Shown here in pieces: positions 1 to 6,343 of a stretch of 10,072 bases of DNA. Source of the DNA: Candidatus Brocadiaceae bacterium (GTDB lineage Bacteria; Planctomycetota; Brocadiia; SM23-32); assembly GCA_003551785.1 (NCBI GenBank), contig PUNP01000330.1:1-10072 (forward strand). Reading direction: 5' to 3'. A program made the translations under genes and the position numbers. The stretch's first letter is position 1, and each line of letters opens with the position of its first letter. The notes below the pieces were generated by a model. It searched no databases. It was given only the letters and a program-made list of their open reading frames with translations, and was not told the origin of the DNA.

Positions 1-1794
1 ACAGACACCGTCAACGTAGAGCTCCACCCATTCGCAGTTACTGTTGACGACTATTTCGCGTTTTTCCCCAAGATAGCGCTCAGTCCAGTCAAAAGGGTGG
101 ATAAAGATGACCGGTTTTTCACACCAGTTGGCCTGCCAGAGGTAATAGAGGTATTTTGGTATCCGGTACGCATCAACCCATCCTTTCGGATTGATGTAAT
201 TGAGCGGGCAATTCACGTATTTCCTGTCGGCCCCGTGGTCGGCATAAATCCACATGACTCCCTGCCTGTCCAGACGCCCTCTTATGCTGCCGTCCTCAAG
301 CATCGCGCGGTCATGCTGCCACGTTTCATGGCCGGTATGCTGGCCATTTTCCGGCTCATGGTTTTTAACATCTTTGTTGTACCATCCTCTGACGGTACAC
401 CTCAGCAGATGTTCCATATCGATTTGTTTATGGGTATGGGCAACATCCCCGCCGCGCCCCTTAGCTTTTCTGCAATGGACGATTCGCGTCGTATCCTCCT
501 CCAGGGCCCATTGTTCGTCAGCAGCGTCCTGCGTCTCATTACCCAGACTCCACATAGCGATACAGGGGTGATTGCGGTCGCGTCTGATCATTTCAACCAG
601 GTTCTGTTTCTGCACTTCATCCGAGAAATCAATGGGTTTTATATTAGGCACCTCCTCGCACACAATCATCCCGTGTTTATCGCAGAAGTCATATATGTAC
701 TTATCCTGTGGATAATGGCATGTTCTGATAAAATTATGGCCCAGATTATATTTAATATCCACCATATCCATTTCATGTATCCATTTGGGCAGGGCATCAC
801 CGAGCCATGGATATTCCTGATGTCTGTTAGTGCCGTGGATATGCTGTTTTACGCCGTTCCAGTAAAGGCATTTACTTTCATAATCCCATTGGAACCATCG
901 GAACCCCAACGGGCTCACGCATTGATCCATCAGTTCGCCATCAACCTTCAGACAGGTTTCCACACGATAAAGGACCGGATTTTCGGGGCTCCAAAGCTCT
1001 GGATTATCAATAAAATGAGAGATTTGGTCAAACTCGTCTATCCGTCCGGACGGCACAAGACTTTTACCGCTCATTTCCCCAATCAACCGGCCTCCAGGTG
1101 AAATTATTTTATTGACTACTTCACAATTTTGAGGGCTGTCAAGTGTATTCTTAACATAAGTTTTCACACGAACATTGGCCTGGCGTGCAGATACTTCAGG
1201 AGTCGTAACGAAAGTGCCGCCTTCATGCTCCGCCGAGCCCTGAAAAGGGATATAGACGGGATTTTTAATAACCAGCCTGACGTCCCTGTATATCCCGCCG
1301 TAAACGTTAAAATTCCCGGCGGTCATAGGCGGAATCCCCCCGAAAACATCATCACGCCTGTTGGAGACTGCCATCGCAATGACATTGCCGGAATCGAAAC
1401 GTAAACTGCGCGTGATTTCAAAGCTGAAAGATGTATAACCCCCTTTATGTTCTCCGATATATTCGCCGTTTACCCATAGTCGGCAGTATTTCTGCACACC
1501 GTCAAATTCGAGAAAAACTCTCTTCTTATCGTAGATTGAGCTGATATCAAAAGTTTTTCGGTACCAACCCCAGCCGTACCACCAGAATTGATCGTCGGAT
1601 TCCGATGCATCTCTTATAAAAGGGTGCATCTCCCCGGTCGTCTCGAAAGTGCTCCATGTATGCGGTAGAGCAACAGGTTTCCAAAGCCTGTCGTCAAAAT
1701 CCGCTCGGGCATTGTCTTGTGCAAGATTGTCATCGGAAAAGTATCTGAATCGCCAGTCTCTGTTAATATTGATATTTTGTCGGGGCTTTTTCAT
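1..1794 (-). CDS. Glycoside hydrolase family 2 protein (beta-galactosidase/beta-glucuronidase-like), 3' part beyond the window
   Basis: I translated the minus strand from the ATG at 1794: 598 codons stay open to base 1 with no stop, so the C-terminus lies outside the window. The order fits GH2: N-terminal sugar-binding jelly roll (about residues 1-180, with LPHTW, YRKTF and LWVNGEYIGEHKGGY), an immunoglobulin-like sandwich (about 185-295, ending NPELWSPENPVLY), and a TIM barrel from about 300 (GTNRHQEYPWLGDA, RTCHYPQ). The general acid/base should be E420 in WSLGNE. The nucleophile is less clear; E490 in GQHTGHETW is my candidate. From about 579 the VNSNCEWVELYVDG stretch starts a further Ig-like C-terminal domain. 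No signal peptide is visible at this start, which suggests a cytoplasmic enzyme acting on imported oligosaccharides, unless the true start is elsewhere. The Shine-Dalgarno is weak (TTGAGA). Family assignment is secure; substrate is not determined. A long plus-strand ORF at 97-1101 is only its shadow. Confidence 0.93.
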   Translation of the reverse strand, partial: MKKPRQNININRDWRFRYFSDDNLAQDNARADFDDRLWKPVALPHTWSTFETTGEMHPFIRDASESDDQFWWYGWGWYRKTFDISSIYDKKRVFLEFDGVQKYCRLWVNGEYIGEHKGGYTSFSFEITRSLRFDSGNVIAMAVSNRRDDVFGGIPPMTAGNFNVYGGIYRDVRLVIKNPVYIPFQGSAEHEGGTFVTTPEVSARQANVRVKTYVKNTLDSPQNCEVVNKIISPGGRLIGEMSGKSLVPSGRIDEFDQISHFIDNPELWSPENPVLYRVETCLKVDGELMDQCVSPLGFRWFQWDYESKCLYWNGVKQHIHGTNRHQEYPWLGDALPKWIHEMDMVDIKYNLGHNFIRTCHYPQDKYIYDFCDKHGMIVCEEVPNIKPIDFSDEVQKQNLVEMIRRDRNHPCIAMWSLGNETQDAADEQWALEEDTTRIVHCRKAKGRGGDVAHTHKQIDMEHLLRCTVRGWYNKDVKNHEPENGQHTGHETWQHDRAMLEDGSIRGRLDRQGVMWIYADHGADRKYVNCPLNYINPKGWVDAYRIPKYLYYLWQANWCEKPVIFIHPFDWTERYLGEKREIVVNSNCEWVELYVDGVC

Positions 1795-1900
1795 ATTATC
1801 TCAATTCGACGGTTAAATATTTCAAGAACAAAAGGTTGTTATTCCAGAAGCATGGCCAAGAAGGCAATAAAGGTCAAATAACGCAACTCCAAGTGCAACC

Positions 1901-1948
1901 TTGCCCCGGACGGGGCAAAGTACGGCAGCCTCGGGTTTCAACCCAAGG
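1901..1948 (-). repeat. REP-like pair of extragenic hairpins
   Basis: Two adjacent hairpins sit in the 291-base gap between the adaptor gene and the GH2 gene. The first, at 1901-1918, is TTGCCCC-GGAC-GGGGCAA (7-bp perfect stem). The second, at 1929-1948, pairs CCTCGGGTT with AACCCAAGG (8 of 9 pairs); the one mismatch becomes a G-U wobble when read on the minus strand, so the minus-strand RNA forms the better structure. That is also the direction of transcription of the upstream adaptor gene, so the element could end or stabilise that transcript, though no T-run follows. Paired GC hairpins of this look are common dispersed extragenic repeats in several environmental phyla; membership of a genome-wide family is inferred. 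Nothing else recognisable is seen in the gap 1795-2085. Confidence 0.5.
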
Positions 1949-2085
1949 TGATGACTCACACATATTTTGCGCCAGAAAGGGTGCGGTAGATCGTTGTGTA
2001 TTGGCTATGATGCGATTTTCGCGATGATCTTTAATGCCAAAACCCTTTTCAATCATTAAAACATACGCAAAGTTGAAAGACTGCA

Positions 2086-3426
2086 TTATTTTAACCGAAC
2101 CCGGTCATTGTGTTCCAGTTCAGGCGGAGGTCGCATGACGACATTATCCCCTTCTTCCAGTCCGGAAACAACTTCGATCCTTTCATCGCCGGCGAGTCCG
2201 GTTTCCACCTGCGTGATCCGTGCGCGCCCCTCTTCCACGCGGAAGACGGCAGCCCCATCCACTGTCATGAAAACAGCGGCTGCGGGGAGATAAAGCGTAT
2301 TTTCACGTTCCTTGATGATTATCCTTACATCGAGGTCGGCTCCCGGCGGCAGTTTAGCTTCCGAGTTATCGAAATCGACAATTGTCCGAAATCGCTGCTG
2401 CTCGATCCCCAGCGCACTGATTTTCGTGAACCCGTGCGGGTATATCCGGCGCACCGTTCCAAGAAGCTCTCTGTCCCCCAGGATATCTCCTTCAATCACA
2501 ACTCTCTGGCCGGGTTCGACCAGCGATATGTCCGCTGAGAGGATATCGGTTTTTATCTCAATAGAATCCAGGTCACCGATCACCAGCAGCGGCTCGCCGG
2601 CCTGCACCACCGACTCGCTGTCGAGATGTTTCTCGGTAACAACTCCTGATACAGGGGATTTAACGTTAGTTTTACCGGCCCGGTAGTGCAGTGTTTCCAG
2701 TTCAGCCTTAATCTGCTCTATACCGGCTTGATAAGCTTTTTCCAGATAGCGGGTATCACCGAGAGACTCCTCCAAAGCATCCCGTTCCAATCCGGCTATA
2801 CGGGTTTTGATGCCGGCCAATTGAGAGTGTCTTTCATGGACGGCGAAGTTTTTTCTTGCTAGTTCCCATTCCAGTTCAGCAAGATCATACTGTTCCTGTG
2901 ATGCGACGTTTTTGTCATGCAGCCCGCGGATTCTACCGTAATGGCTGGTCTGAAACTGCAGCTGGCGGGCGGCCTTTTCCTGTTGCAGTTCGGCTTTTTT
3001 TTCCGCTTCTTCGGCGGCCTTAACCGCTTCGGCTGCGGCTTCGAGTTCGGCGTGTTTGGGAACCTGTGTGGAAAGGTCCCTGATTTTTGCCTCCAGTTCG
3101 TCAACTTGCGCCCGGGCTGCAGCGATAGCATGCAGTATTTCGTCATCTTCAATCGTTGAGATGACCTGCCCGGCCTCCACAAAATCCCCCGTTTCCTGTT
3201 CTATTCGCCTGAGCGTGCCGCTCAGCGGCGCCGAGACGGTGCGGATGACATCAAGCCGCGTCTGTGTTTCATCCTCGAAGACATACTCCCGCACGGCGCC
3301 GCGCTCGACAACCGCCATATTGACTTCTTTTCGGGACAGTGCCGGCAGTAAGAAAACAGCCGTAATAAGCAGTAAGATAATCAGTGGGTAGAGGATTTTT
3401 TTACGTAATAATTTTTCTTTAACCAT
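2086..3426 (-). CDS. HlyD/RND-type periplasmic adaptor (membrane fusion protein)
   Basis: This 446-residue protein has the full build of an efflux adaptor that links an inner-membrane pump to an outer-membrane channel. Residues 10-29 form a membrane anchor with no lipobox cysteine, so it is a signal-anchor type. Residues 65-95 are the first half of a lipoyl/biotinyl-like domain (SAPLSGTLRRI, GDFVEAGQVI), about 97-250 a long Ala/Glu/Lys-rich coiled-coil hairpin, about 254-286 the second lipoyl half (VKSPVSGVVTEKHL, VQAGEPLLVIGDL), 288-370 the beta-barrel, and 375-432 the membrane-proximal domain (LYLPAAAVF, VVSGLEEGDNVV). The start is well supported by GGGAGGT six to seven bases upstream of ATG. 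No RND or ABC pump gene or TolC-like gene lies next to it, so its partner is unknown; the substrate cannot be inferred. It is transcribed divergently from the MscS gene. Confidence 0.9.
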   Translation of the reverse strand: MVKEKLLRKKILYPLIILLLITAVFLLPALSRKEVNMAVVERGAVREYVFEDETQTRLDVIRTVSAPLSGTLRRIEQETGDFVEAGQVISTIEDDEILHAIAAARAQVDELEAKIRDLSTQVPKHAELEAAAEAVKAAEEAEKKAELQQEKAARQLQFQTSHYGRIRGLHDKNVASQEQYDLAELEWELARKNFAVHERHSQLAGIKTRIAGLERDALEESLGDTRYLEKAYQAGIEQIKAELETLHYRAGKTNVKSPVSGVVTEKHLDSESVVQAGEPLLVIGDLDSIEIKTDILSADISLVEPGQRVVIEGDILGDRELLGTVRRIYPHGFTKISALGIEQQRFRTIVDFDNSEAKLPPGADLDVRIIIKERENTLYLPAAAVFMTVDGAAVFRVEEGRARITQVETGLAGDERIEVVSGLEEGDNVVMRPPPELEHNDRVRLK

Positions 3427-3526
3427 TTGTCTACCTCCCGCAGCGCAGGTATTGTCTGATTTGAGTAATTCTCACCTGGAGGGCGAGACCAACCGGTTAC
3501 CTTCAGGATTTTTCCCGTTATTCAGC

Positions 3527-3553
3527 ATTATAAGCGTATTGAACCACAGACAA
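3527..3553 (-). promoter_or_regulatory. Possible promoter of the adaptor gene
   Basis: On the minus strand a perfect TATAAT (3532-3527) lies about 100 bases upstream of the adaptor start codon. The best -35 match is TTGTCT (3553-3548), but the spacer is only 15 bases, and this -35 falls inside an inverted repeat. The -10 is convincing, the pair is not. Confidence 0.3.
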
Positions 3554-3664
3554 ACGCAGGTTAAAACGGATAAGGCATTATCATCCTTCCGCAAACTGTT
3601 TTTCATGTTCTAAAGGCACTTTCAGTTTTCATCTGTGTGCATCCATAGTGTTCATCTTTGGTTC
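3541..3664. repeat. Imperfect inverted repeat in the divergent intergenic region
   Basis: The left end GAACCACAGACAAACGC (from 3541) is mirrored at the right end, where the reverse complement of 3645-3664 reads GAACCAAAGATGAACACTAT. The arms agree at the outer GAACCA, then AGA and AAC, and diverge inward. The right half also holds CATCTGTGTGCATCC, which in reverse complement recalls the CACAGATG-type extragenic repeats seen in many environmental genomes. The whole element is about 124 bases and non-coding, so a degenerate MITE-like or extragenic repeat is the likely reading. The region 3427-3963 holds no credible gene; it contains this element, promoter candidates on both strands and a G-run. 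Confidence 0.4.
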
Positions 3665-3842
3665 TTCGTCCGTAGTACGTTATGCCCGCCCCGCTGTGTC
3701 GAACACTGTGCAGAGAGGTGGTTGTGATACGTGCATTACTGATGACTTATTATTGTACATCCATGAGGCCGCCAAATCAAATATAGTGGTTCTTTCCACT
3801 TTTTTTGTGATTCAGAATGCCTCCTGCAGGGCCTGCAGGCAG

Positions 3843-3871
3843 TTGAATGAAAGAACGAAATAGGTTATCAT
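3843..3871 (+). promoter_or_regulatory. Sigma70-like promoter candidate for the mscS-type operon
   Basis: TTGAAT (3843-3848), a 17-base spacer and TATCAT (3866-3871) make a reasonable housekeeping promoter, with transcription expected to start near 3878. This would give a leader of about 85 bases that contains a run of nine G. It is the best candidate in the gap, but has not been compared with any other promoter of this organism. Confidence 0.45.
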
Positions 3872-3883
3872 GATCGTCGCGGT

Positions 3884-3892
3884 GGGGGGGGG
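3884..3892 (+). other. Nine-G homopolymer in the probable mscS leader
   Basis: An uninterrupted run of nine G lies between the predicted transcription start (about 3878) and the start codon at 3964. It is not in a coding region, so slippage would alter leader length or structure and not reading frame. It could also be a site of sequencing error. Confidence 0.6.
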
Positions 3893-3963
3893 CTGCTGAA
3901 TAGTTTTTGGGGCGGCCTTAACCGACAGGTACGTGAATTTCATTCCGACAGTGAGGTGCATGG

Positions 3964-4785
3964 ATGGATTCTTTTCAGCAAATAACGGACGGACTCGTTG
4001 ATTGGCTTTATGTTTTCATTCCCAATCTGGCCAAGGCACTTCTTATCTTCATCGGGGGTCTTTATGCCGCCGGCAAAGTTAAACGGCTCGTGCTCCGTAC
4101 CGGTCGCCGGCTCCATTGGGATTCCGTTCTTTCCGAGTATCTGGCAAGCGCATGCCGGTATATTCTTGCTACCGTTATCGCCATTTCAGCGCTCAACATC
4201 GCGGGTTTCCCCGTCAGTTCTCTTCTGGCAGCCGTCGGCATCAGCGGGATAATCATCGGTCTGGGAATGAGAGCACAGATAGCCAACTATTTTGCCGGTG
4301 TGATGATGCTCGCGGCAAAACCTTTCCGTGAAGGCGATTTGATCGAGTTTGGCCCGCCGCCACAGATTGGGCGAGTTCATCGTCTGTGCATGACATACAC
4401 TTCGCTCGACACACCCGATAACGTGCGTATTATTGTCCCCAATGCCGTTCTCTGGCGAAACAGAATATACAATTTTTCTACACACGGGCACAGGGCGATT
4501 CGTATCCCCATATCGATGCCTTACGACGTGAATGTGCAATGGGTGCAGGATGTGGCGCTTGATGTCATATCGCGCCACGACGCCGTCCTGAGCGATCCTG
4601 CACCGACATTTACAATGTCCGATGTAACTCCCGAAGAACAGCGAGCTCAGCTGGTAGCCTGGAGCGATGTCGAATCAATGAACATCTTTGGTGATGTCAT
4701 TGTCGAAATGAGGAAAGAATTCGAGATTGCTCAGCTGCCTGTTAAAGTTCCCGGAAAGGATGTTGACCTGAAACGAGAGGAATGA
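3964..4785 (+). CDS. mscS: MscS family mechanosensitive ion channel
   Basis: At 273 residues this is close to the size of the small E. coli MscS channel, which opens under membrane tension and releases solutes during hypo-osmotic shock. Three membrane segments are visible at about 15-37, 62-82 and 84-116; the third is the Gly/Ala-rich pore helix (ISGIIIGLGMRAQIANYFAG), followed by the family signature KPFREGDLIEF at 119-129. The beta domain follows, with the typical RIIVPNAVLWRNRIYNFS (155-172), and then the alpha/beta cytoplasmic vestibule (PISMPYDVNVQWVQDV, VEMRKEFEIAQLPV). The start is favoured over neighbouring ATGs by GTGAGG at 3951-3956, seven bases upstream. Its stop codon overlaps an ATG of the next gene, so the two are very likely one operon. 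It could be a paralog and not the main MscS of the cell; the family call is firm. Confidence 0.93.
   Translation: MDSFQQITDGLVDWLYVFIPNLAKALLIFIGGLYAAGKVKRLVLRTGRRLHWDSVLSEYLASACRYILATVIAISALNIAGFPVSSLLAAVGISGIIIGLGMRAQIANYFAGVMMLAAKPFREGDLIEFGPPPQIGRVHRLCMTYTSLDTPDNVRIIVPNAVLWRNRIYNFSTHGHRAIRIPISMPYDVNVQWVQDVALDVISRHDAVLSDPAPTFTMSDVTPEEQRAQLVAWSDVESMNIFGDVIVEMRKEFEIAQLPVKVPGKDVDLKREE
4775..4780 (+). promoter_or_regulatory. Ribosome binding site deciding the start of the HTH/GspE-like gene
   Basis: GAGAGG ends only one base before the ATG at 4782 but seven bases before the ATG at 4788. The second ATG has the normal spacing, so translation probably starts at 4788, two codons into the longest frame. 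The site lies inside the last codons of the channel gene, which favours translational coupling. Confidence 0.65.
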
Positions 4786-4787
4786 TC

Positions 4788-6299
4788 ATGTGCGATAAAG
4801 ACCATCATGCTCAAGAGCAAAAGTATCTTGGACTGGCGGAAACAGCGGAGCGTCTGTGTATGAATCCTGCTGAAATATATCGTGAGGTACAGGCCGGAAG
4901 GCTCAGCGCAAGTATGGAGGAAGGAAATACCCGGTTCTCAGAATGTGACATCAAGGCATTTATCGAATCGCGTGATAAGGGTCGGATGGAGCTTTTGGAA
5001 GAGGTCGATAAATGGAATAATATACTGGCATCCGTGAATACCGATGCCAATGAGTCCATGCCGAAGGAGGCTCCCGATAGTCATTCAGACCCTTCAGAAA
5101 CAATGCATGGCAATCACGATGTGGACCAATACCCCGCTCAGGAGAGGGACCCCGACGCAGAGGCGACGGCTCTGGCCGAACGTATTTTGCATCATGCCTA
5201 TGTATGCGGTGTGCTCAATGTTTATCTGGACCCCGTAGAAAATGGATTCCGACTGCTCTACCGTACCCACAAAGGTCTGGCGGAAACCGGTCGGTTTTCT
5301 CAGCATCTGGGGGATATCGTCACTCGTGCTATGAAAGCAAAGCTTGGAAGTCAGGATGCAGTGACGGAGCCGGTGGAAAGTCTCACCAATATCAAGTATG
5401 GTGAACGGAACATACAGATACTGGGTTCTGTAGCACCTACTCTGCTCGGAGAACACGTGCATCTGCGTTTCCGTGATTCGCACTCGCCTGTTGATTTGAC
5501 GGAACTGGGATATAATTCACTACAGGCCGAGGTTGTTCAGAATCTTCTCGCAGGGCGGGCGGGCGTGCTTCTGGTTACCGGTGCGGCCGATACCTGCTCC
5601 GATCAGCATCGCCTCGGGCTTGCCCAGATGTTGGCGTCGGGTAACCGGCTGGTTGTTTCTCTCGAACACCGTGTGCATTTCAAGTCGGAGATTCTGGTAC
5701 AATTGGAAATGGCAAACACTGAAGGCGCGGATTTTACTGAGCGAATATCCGCCGCACTCACGATGTCGCCGGACGTGCTTTTTATTGATGATATCAGAAC
5801 TCAGGAAGAGGCGCGATCGCTTTTCGATGCGGTGGCTGCGGGCATTACTGTCGTGGCCCAGATACGCTCGCCGGGTAATTTCCCCACCCTGAAACGCATG
5901 ATGGATTTTGGAGTTTCAGCCCAGGTGCTGGCCCGCGATTTACTCGGGCTGATCGCTCGCCGCAGCTTCAGACGCGTCTGTCCCCACTGCTCTGAGCAGA
6001 GGCCGCTTCAACATGAAGAGGCCGAATATCTCGGGGCTCCTCACGAGGCATGTGCAGCCGAAATCAAAGGCTGCCATCTCTGCCGGAAAGGATTCCGCGG
6101 ACGGAGGGACATTCAGGATATCTGGATCAATACTCCTGAACTCGCTGAATTGATAGCCGCTCCGGAAATACAGGATTCCGCGCTTCAGAACCTGGCTAAA
6201 ACCTCAGAATACGGAATAGCTGCTGCAGCACGCGATGCGGTGATGCAAGGCGAAATAATCATTGACGATGTGCAGCATATCTTCGCCCCCAGCCCCTGA
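4788..6299 (+). CDS. HTH domain fused to a degenerate GspE/PilB-like ATPase
   Basis: This 503-residue protein joins two modules. Residues 13-62 form a MerR/excisionase-like helix-turn-helix (LGLAETAERLCMNPAEIYREV, then a wing and DIKAFIESR). A low-complexity acidic linker spans about 85-125. From about 126 to the end it follows the type II secretion/type IV pilus ATPase fold: an N2-like region (NVYLDPVENGFRLLYRTHKGL), a core with the P-loop position at 263-275 (VTGAADTCSDQHR), the Walker B position at 328-337 (PDVLFIDDIR), the four-cysteine zinc site CPHC (398-401) and CHLC (429-432), and the usual C-terminal tail. Key catalytic residues are missing: the canonical GPTGSGKT reads GAADTCSD, the Walker B GE is DD, and the HTND motif region is replaced (QIRSPG). 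ATP hydrolysis therefore looks unlikely, while the frame is intact. It follows the channel gene with overlap. A non-catalytic, possibly regulatory role is inferred; function is unknown. Confidence 0.85.
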   Translation: MCDKDHHAQEQKYLGLAETAERLCMNPAEIYREVQAGRLSASMEEGNTRFSECDIKAFIESRDKGRMELLEEVDKWNNILASVNTDANESMPKEAPDSHSDPSETMHGNHDVDQYPAQERDPDAEATALAERILHHAYVCGVLNVYLDPVENGFRLLYRTHKGLAETGRFSQHLGDIVTRAMKAKLGSQDAVTEPVESLTNIKYGERNIQILGSVAPTLLGEHVHLRFRDSHSPVDLTELGYNSLQAEVVQNLLAGRAGVLLVTGAADTCSDQHRLGLAQMLASGNRLVVSLEHRVHFKSEILVQLEMANTEGADFTERISAALTMSPDVLFIDDIRTQEEARSLFDAVAAGITVVAQIRSPGNFPTLKRMMDFGVSAQVLARDLLGLIARRSFRRVCPHCSEQRPLQHEEAEYLGAPHEACAAEIKGCHLCRKGFRGRRDIQDIWINTPELAELIAAPEIQDSALQNLAKTSEYGIAAAARDAVMQGEIIIDDVQHIFAPSP

Positions 6300-6329
6300 T
6301 TCGCTGATGAAATATTGGAGAGGCGAATC
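6298..6329. terminator. Weak hairpin between two convergent genes
   Basis: GATTCGC at 6298-6304 pairs with GCGAATC at 6323-6329 across an 18-base loop, in the 44-base gap between the convergent HTH/GspE-like and antiporter genes. On the plus strand it is followed after ten or so bases by the AT-rich TATTTATTTAA. The long loop and lack of a clean T-run make it a poor intrinsic terminator, but the position suits a bidirectional transcript end. Confidence 0.3.
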
Positions 6330-6343
6330 GGCGGGGTATTTAT

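Noticed and set aside
97..1101. Long plus-strand open frame of 334 codons
   Set aside because: It lies antisense to the GH2 gene, has no family features, and the minus-strand frame shows clear GH2 motifs throughout.
1836..2027. Plus-strand frame of 63 codons in the same gap
   Set aside because: It crosses the same hairpin repeat, and its product shows no protein-like pattern.
1874..2086. Minus-strand frame of 70 codons whose ATG overlaps the adaptor stop (TAATG)
   Set aside because: The overlap looks like coupling, but the frame has no ribosome site of its own, no recognisable domain, and runs straight through the REP-like hairpins.
3823..3839. Two CCTGCAGG palindromes separated by one base
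   Set aside because: Striking but short; no link to a gene or promoter element, so most likely chance or a small duplication.
3648..3863. Plus-strand frame of 71 codons between the adaptor and channel genes
   Set aside because: It starts inside the inverted repeat, has no clear ribosome site and resembles no family.
3427..3963. Checked for tRNA, CRISPR or riboswitch structure
   Set aside because: No cloverleaf, no regularly spaced repeats and no riboswitch core that I can recognise.
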